Shown here: piece after piece, positions 5,676-7,874 of the stretch
How positions within the stretch are numbered: position 1 is the stretch's first letter
Layout: the number at the start of each line of letters is the position of its first letter
Assembly (NCBI GenBank): GCA_017116025.1
Contig: JAFITR010000071.1
Coordinates: 1-7,874 of the forward strand
Length of the DNA: 7,874 nucleotides
DNA from: Simkania negevensis
Lineage (GTDB): Bacteria; Chlamydiota; Chlamydiia; Chlamydiales; JAFITR01
Reading direction: 5' to 3'
Notes under the pieces: model-generated
Told to the model about the DNA's origin: nothing
What the model saw: only the letters and a program-made list of their open reading frames with translations
Databases searched by the model: none
Made by a program: the position numbers and the translations under genes

Positions 5676-5978
5676 ATGGACGCAAAGAAGATTAAGCCTT
5701 TAGGGGACAAGATCTTAGTACAACGCTGTGAAGCCCAAGCGACAAAAGGAGGCATTATTCTTCCAGACACGGCAAAAGAGAAACCACGCGAAGGGAAAGT
5801 GGTCGCAACAGGTCCTGGCCGTAGGGATGACGATGGCAGACTCACTCCGTTGGGAGTTTCTGTTGGGGACTGTGTCATGTTTAGCAGCTATGCAGGGACA
5901 GAAGTAAAAGAAGCAGGTGAGGAAGGCGAGTATTTGATTCTTGCCGAATCAGACGTATACGGCGTTGTTACACGATAA
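5676..5978 (+). CDS. groES: Co-chaperonin GroES (Hsp10)
   Basis: Ten-kDa co-chaperonin that forms a heptameric lid over the GroEL ring and takes part in ATP-driven protein folding in the cytoplasm. The 100 residues match the family's usual length (about 95-102). [12 protein letters not shown] (6-17) is the canonical opening; the mobile loop carries the GroEL-binding hydrophobic tripeptide in GGIILPD (25-31). [16 protein letters not shown] (40-55) and a C-terminal [14 protein letters not shown] complete the barrel. GGAGGA at 5662-5667, eight bases before the ATG, fixes the start. groEL follows after 23 bases. No key residue is missing. Confidence 0.97.
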   Translation: MDAKKIKPLGDKILVQRCEAQATKGGIILPDTAKEKPREGKVVATGPGRRDDDGRLTPLGVSVGDCVMFSSYAGTEVKEAGEEGEYLILAESDVYGVVTR

Positions 5979-6001
5979 GCAAGAATTAAGGAGTAGTAGT
6001 T

Positions 6002-7687
6002 ATGTCAAAAATTTTACAGTTTGACGAAGAGGCTTTGAAATCTTTAGCCAAGGGAATTAAACAGCTTGCCAAAGCAGTCACTATCACATTAGGCCCCAAA
6101 GGGCGGAATGTGGTCATTAAAAAGAGCTTCGGAGCTCCTTTGACGACCAAAGACGGCGTGACAGTAGCCAAAGAGATCTCGTTAAAAGATCCCTTTGAAA
6201 ACATGGGTGCGCAACTTGTCAAAGAAGTTGCATCGAAGACGTCGGACAAGGCGGGTGACGGCACAACAACAGCAACGGTACTTGCCGAGAAGATTTTCAC
6301 CGAAGGTGTTAAAAATCTTGCAGCAGGAGCGAATCCGATGTCTTTAAAGCGTGGGATAGAAAAAGCTGTTCACGCACTCATTGAAGAGTTGACCAGACAA
6401 GCCACTGCGGTGAAGACGAATGAAGAGATCAAGCAGATAGCCTCAATTTCCGCCAATAACGATCCAGAGATAGGGACGATCATCGCCCAAGCGATGGACA
6501 GAGTGGGTAAAGACGGAATCATCACCGTTGGTGAGAGTAAAGGTATTGAGACAACTCTGGATGTTGTAGAAGGGATGCAGTTTGACAAAGGGTATCTATC
6601 GCCCTACTTCGTCACCAACCCTAACGCCATGAGCATCGAATTTGAAAACGCTCAAGTGCTGATCACAGACAAGAAACTAACCACAGCAAAAGAGATCACC
6701 CCCCTCCTTGAGAAGGTCTTAGAACAAGGGCAGAAGCCGTTCCTCATCATCGCAGACGATATCGATGGCGAAGCTTTGGCGACACTTGTCGTCAACAAGC
6801 TCAAAGCAGGTTTCCCTCTCTGTGCTGTTAAAGCCCCTGGTTTTGGCGACAGGCGCAAGGCGATGCTGCAAGATATTGCCTCTGTCACAGGCGGTACAGT
6901 CGTCACTGAAGAGACAGGCCTCACCATTGAAGATGCCGGTATAGAACTCCTCGGCCATGCCAAACGCATCACCATCTCCAAAGACGAGACGATTATCGTT
7001 GACGGAGCAGGGAAGCAGTCGGAAATAGAAAAGCGCGTCACCCAAATCCGTAACGAAATCGAAACGACAACATCCGACTACGACAGGGAAAAGCTTGAAG
7101 AGCGTCTTGCTCGTCTTGTTGGAGGTGTCGCTCTCATTAATGTCGGCGCAGCGACGGAGACAGAGATGAAAGAGCGCAAAGCTCGCGTCGACGATGCTCT
7201 ACATGCTACACGTGCAGCTGTCGCAGAAGGGATCGTTCCAGGCGGTGGTGTTGCCCTTATCCGTGCAGCAAAAGCGCTGGACAACTTGTCTGTCGATGGC
7301 GACGAGAAAGTGGGCGTCGATATCATCCGTAAAGCGGTATATGCTCCTGCTATCGCTATTGCAAACAACTGCGGAAAACAGGGCGATGTCGTAGCAGAAA
7401 AAATCGCAGAGAAAACAGCTGCCTGGGGCTATAACGGACTCACAGATGAGTTCTGCGACCTCGTTAAAGCCGGTGTTGTTGACCCCGTCCTCGTCACCAA
7501 AAGCGCATTGACCCACGCAAGTTCTGTGTCAGGCCTGCTACTCAATACAGCAGGGATGATCACTGACAAGCCTAAGCCAAAACAAAAGGCGGAAGCAGGC
7601 ATGCCTGACCCCGGTATGATGGGCGGCATGGGTGGTATGGGTGGCATGGGTGGCATGGGTGGTATGGGCGGCATGGGAATGATGTAA
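6002..7687 (+). CDS. groEL: Chaperonin GroEL (Hsp60)
   Basis: Sixty-kDa chaperonin forming a double heptameric ring that encloses and folds unfolded proteins with ATP and GroES. The 561 residues show all landmarks: [10 protein letters not shown] near the N-terminus, DGVTVAKEI, the catalytic [11 protein letters not shown] (about 86-96, with the ATP-hydrolysing Asp), the apical-domain sequence [16 protein letters not shown], and [34 protein letters not shown] and [14 protein letters not shown]. The C-terminal tail holds six GGM units, as in canonical folding GroELs. The length is about 13 residues over E. coli GroEL. AAGGAG eight to ten bases before the ATG is a good ribosome site. Some Chlamydiae carry extra divergent GroEL copies; linkage to groES, intact catalytic residues and the GGM tail mark this as the housekeeping copy. 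Confidence 0.98.
   Translation: MSKILQFDEEALKSLAKGIKQLAKAVTITLGPKGRNVVIKKSFGAPLTTKDGVTVAKEISLKDPFENMGAQLVKEVASKTSDKAGDGTTTATVLAEKIFTEGVKNLAAGANPMSLKRGIEKAVHALIEELTRQATAVKTNEEIKQIASISANNDPEIGTIIAQAMDRVGKDGIITVGESKGIETTLDVVEGMQFDKGYLSPYFVTNPNAMSIEFENAQVLITDKKLTTAKEITPLLEKVLEQGQKPFLIIADDIDGEALATLVVNKLKAGFPLCAVKAPGFGDRRKAMLQDIASVTGGTVVTEETGLTIEDAGIELLGHAKRITISKDETIIVDGAGKQSEIEKRVTQIRNEIETTTSDYDREKLEERLARLVGGVALINVGAATETEMKERKARVDDALHATRAAVAEGIVPGGGVALIRAAKALDNLSVDGDEKVGVDIIRKAVYAPAIAIANNCGKQGDVVAEKIAEKTAAWGYNGLTDEFCDLVKAGVVDPVLVTKSALTHASSVSGLLLNTAGMITDKPKPKQKAEAGMPDPGMMGGMGGMGGMGGMGGMGGMGMM
7622..7675 (+). repeat. 9-bp tandem repeat encoding the GGM tail
   Basis: Six consecutive 9-base units of the form GGYGGYATG encode (Gly-Gly-Met)x6 at the flexible C-terminal tail of GroEL, which lines the ring cavity. 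Units differ only at synonymous third positions, so copy number could change by slippage. Confidence 0.9.
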
Positions 7688-7700
7688 CCCTCCTACTCAC

Positions 7701-7729
7701 CACACAAAGTGTGAACATGCATTTTTTTT
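7701..7729 (+). terminator. Possible intrinsic terminator after groEL
   Basis: A short stem CACAC (7701-7705) / GTGTG (7709-7713) with loop AAA is followed, after eight bases, by eight Ts (7722-7729). The weak stem and the gap to the T-run make it an imperfect terminator. The stronger hairpin at 7756-7799 may share the job. Confidence 0.4.
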
Positions 7730-7755
7730 CAAGAAATGTACTTTCCGCTTTTCTT

Positions 7756-7799
7756 CAGGCCGAAGGCCCTGGGATGTAACAGCCCAGGCCTTCGGCCTG
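7756..7799. repeat. Strong GC-rich hairpin downstream of groEL
   Basis: CAGGCCGAAGGCC (7756-7768) pairs perfectly with 7787-7799. After one bulged C, TGGG (7770-7773) pairs with CCCA (7783-7786), giving 17 base pairs and a 9-base loop. Only TTTT (7805-7808) follows, so it may or may not terminate transcription. The stem word CAGGCCGAAGG is also the core of the tandem repeat that follows. Confidence 0.75.
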
Positions 7800-7822
7800 C
7801 TCGATTTTGACAGTTTTGAAAC

Positions 7823-7874
7823 CAGGCCGAAGGTCTGAAATCAGGCCGAAGGTCTGAAATCAGGCCGAAGGTCT
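7823..7874 (+). repeat. 19-bp tandem repeat running off the window
   Basis: Two full identical copies of a 19-base unit beginning CAGGCCGAAGGTCTG (7823-7841, 7842-7860) and a third copy cut by the window end after 14 bases. There is no spacer, and the unit resembles one arm of the adjacent hairpin. The array's full length and the next gene are outside the window. Confidence 0.85.

Noticed and set aside
6652..7045. Minus-strand open frames of 108 and 129 residues within groEL
   Set aside because: They are antisense shadows of a highly conserved gene, with no ribosome sites or recognisable domains.
7823..7874. CRISPR array
   Set aside because: The 19-base units are directly adjacent with no spacers, and no cas gene is seen.

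Overview
The window looks like chromosomal DNA of a Gram-negative bacterium, most likely an environmental member of the Chlamydiae or a close PVC relative. The placement is an inference with moderate confidence. It rests on the overall look of GroES and GroEL (GroES carries a GRRDDDGR stretch that resembles chlamydial GroES), on the outer-membrane efflux component, and on the dispersed intergenic repeats. No rRNA, tRNA or typical mobile-element gene was seen, and no gene-free stretch exceeds about 250 bases.

Layout, left to right. (1) Bases 1-138 hold no complete gene: a perfect 12-bp palindrome and a possible divergent start at the left edge. (2) 139-2579, plus strand: a two-gene efflux unit, a TolC-type outer-membrane protein followed by an EmrA/HlyD-type periplasmic adaptor. 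The inner-membrane pump that normally completes such a unit is not in the window. (3) 2569-2832: a repeat-rich convergent intergenic region, with a degenerate 42-bp direct duplication that starts inside the last codons of the adaptor gene, a small hairpin, and a 39-bp inverted repeat built from 9-bp CAAGATnnn units. (4) 2821-4306, minus strand: a polysaccharide deacetylase and a WaaE-like family 2 glycosyltransferase with overlapping ends. (5) 4368-4887, minus strand: the remains of a proBA proline-biosynthesis operon. The first ~87 codons of proB are joined out of frame to the last 85 codons of proA, as expected from one internal deletion. (6) 4944-5498, minus strand: a 184-residue protein that resembles only the N-terminal part of the Maf/DUF115 family, probably a truncated gene. 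(7) 5499-5675: a divergent promoter region. (8) 5676-7687, plus strand: the groES-groEL chaperonin operon, intact, with a GGM-repeat tail. (9) 7688-7874: terminator-like structures and a 19-bp tandem repeat that runs off the window.

Functionally there are three parts: a drug/metabolite efflux pair, a surface-glycan modification cluster that has lost pieces (proBA deleted, Maf-like protein shortened), and the housekeeping chaperonin operon. The most notable feature is a repeat family placed exactly at gene 3' ends. Two unrelated minus-strand genes share a 36-bp sequence covering their last codons, their TAG stop and the 3' flank, and the same region of the efflux adaptor gene is duplicated. 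This suggests repeat-driven rearrangement as the cause of the gene decay seen here. No new defence or biosynthetic system was recognised.
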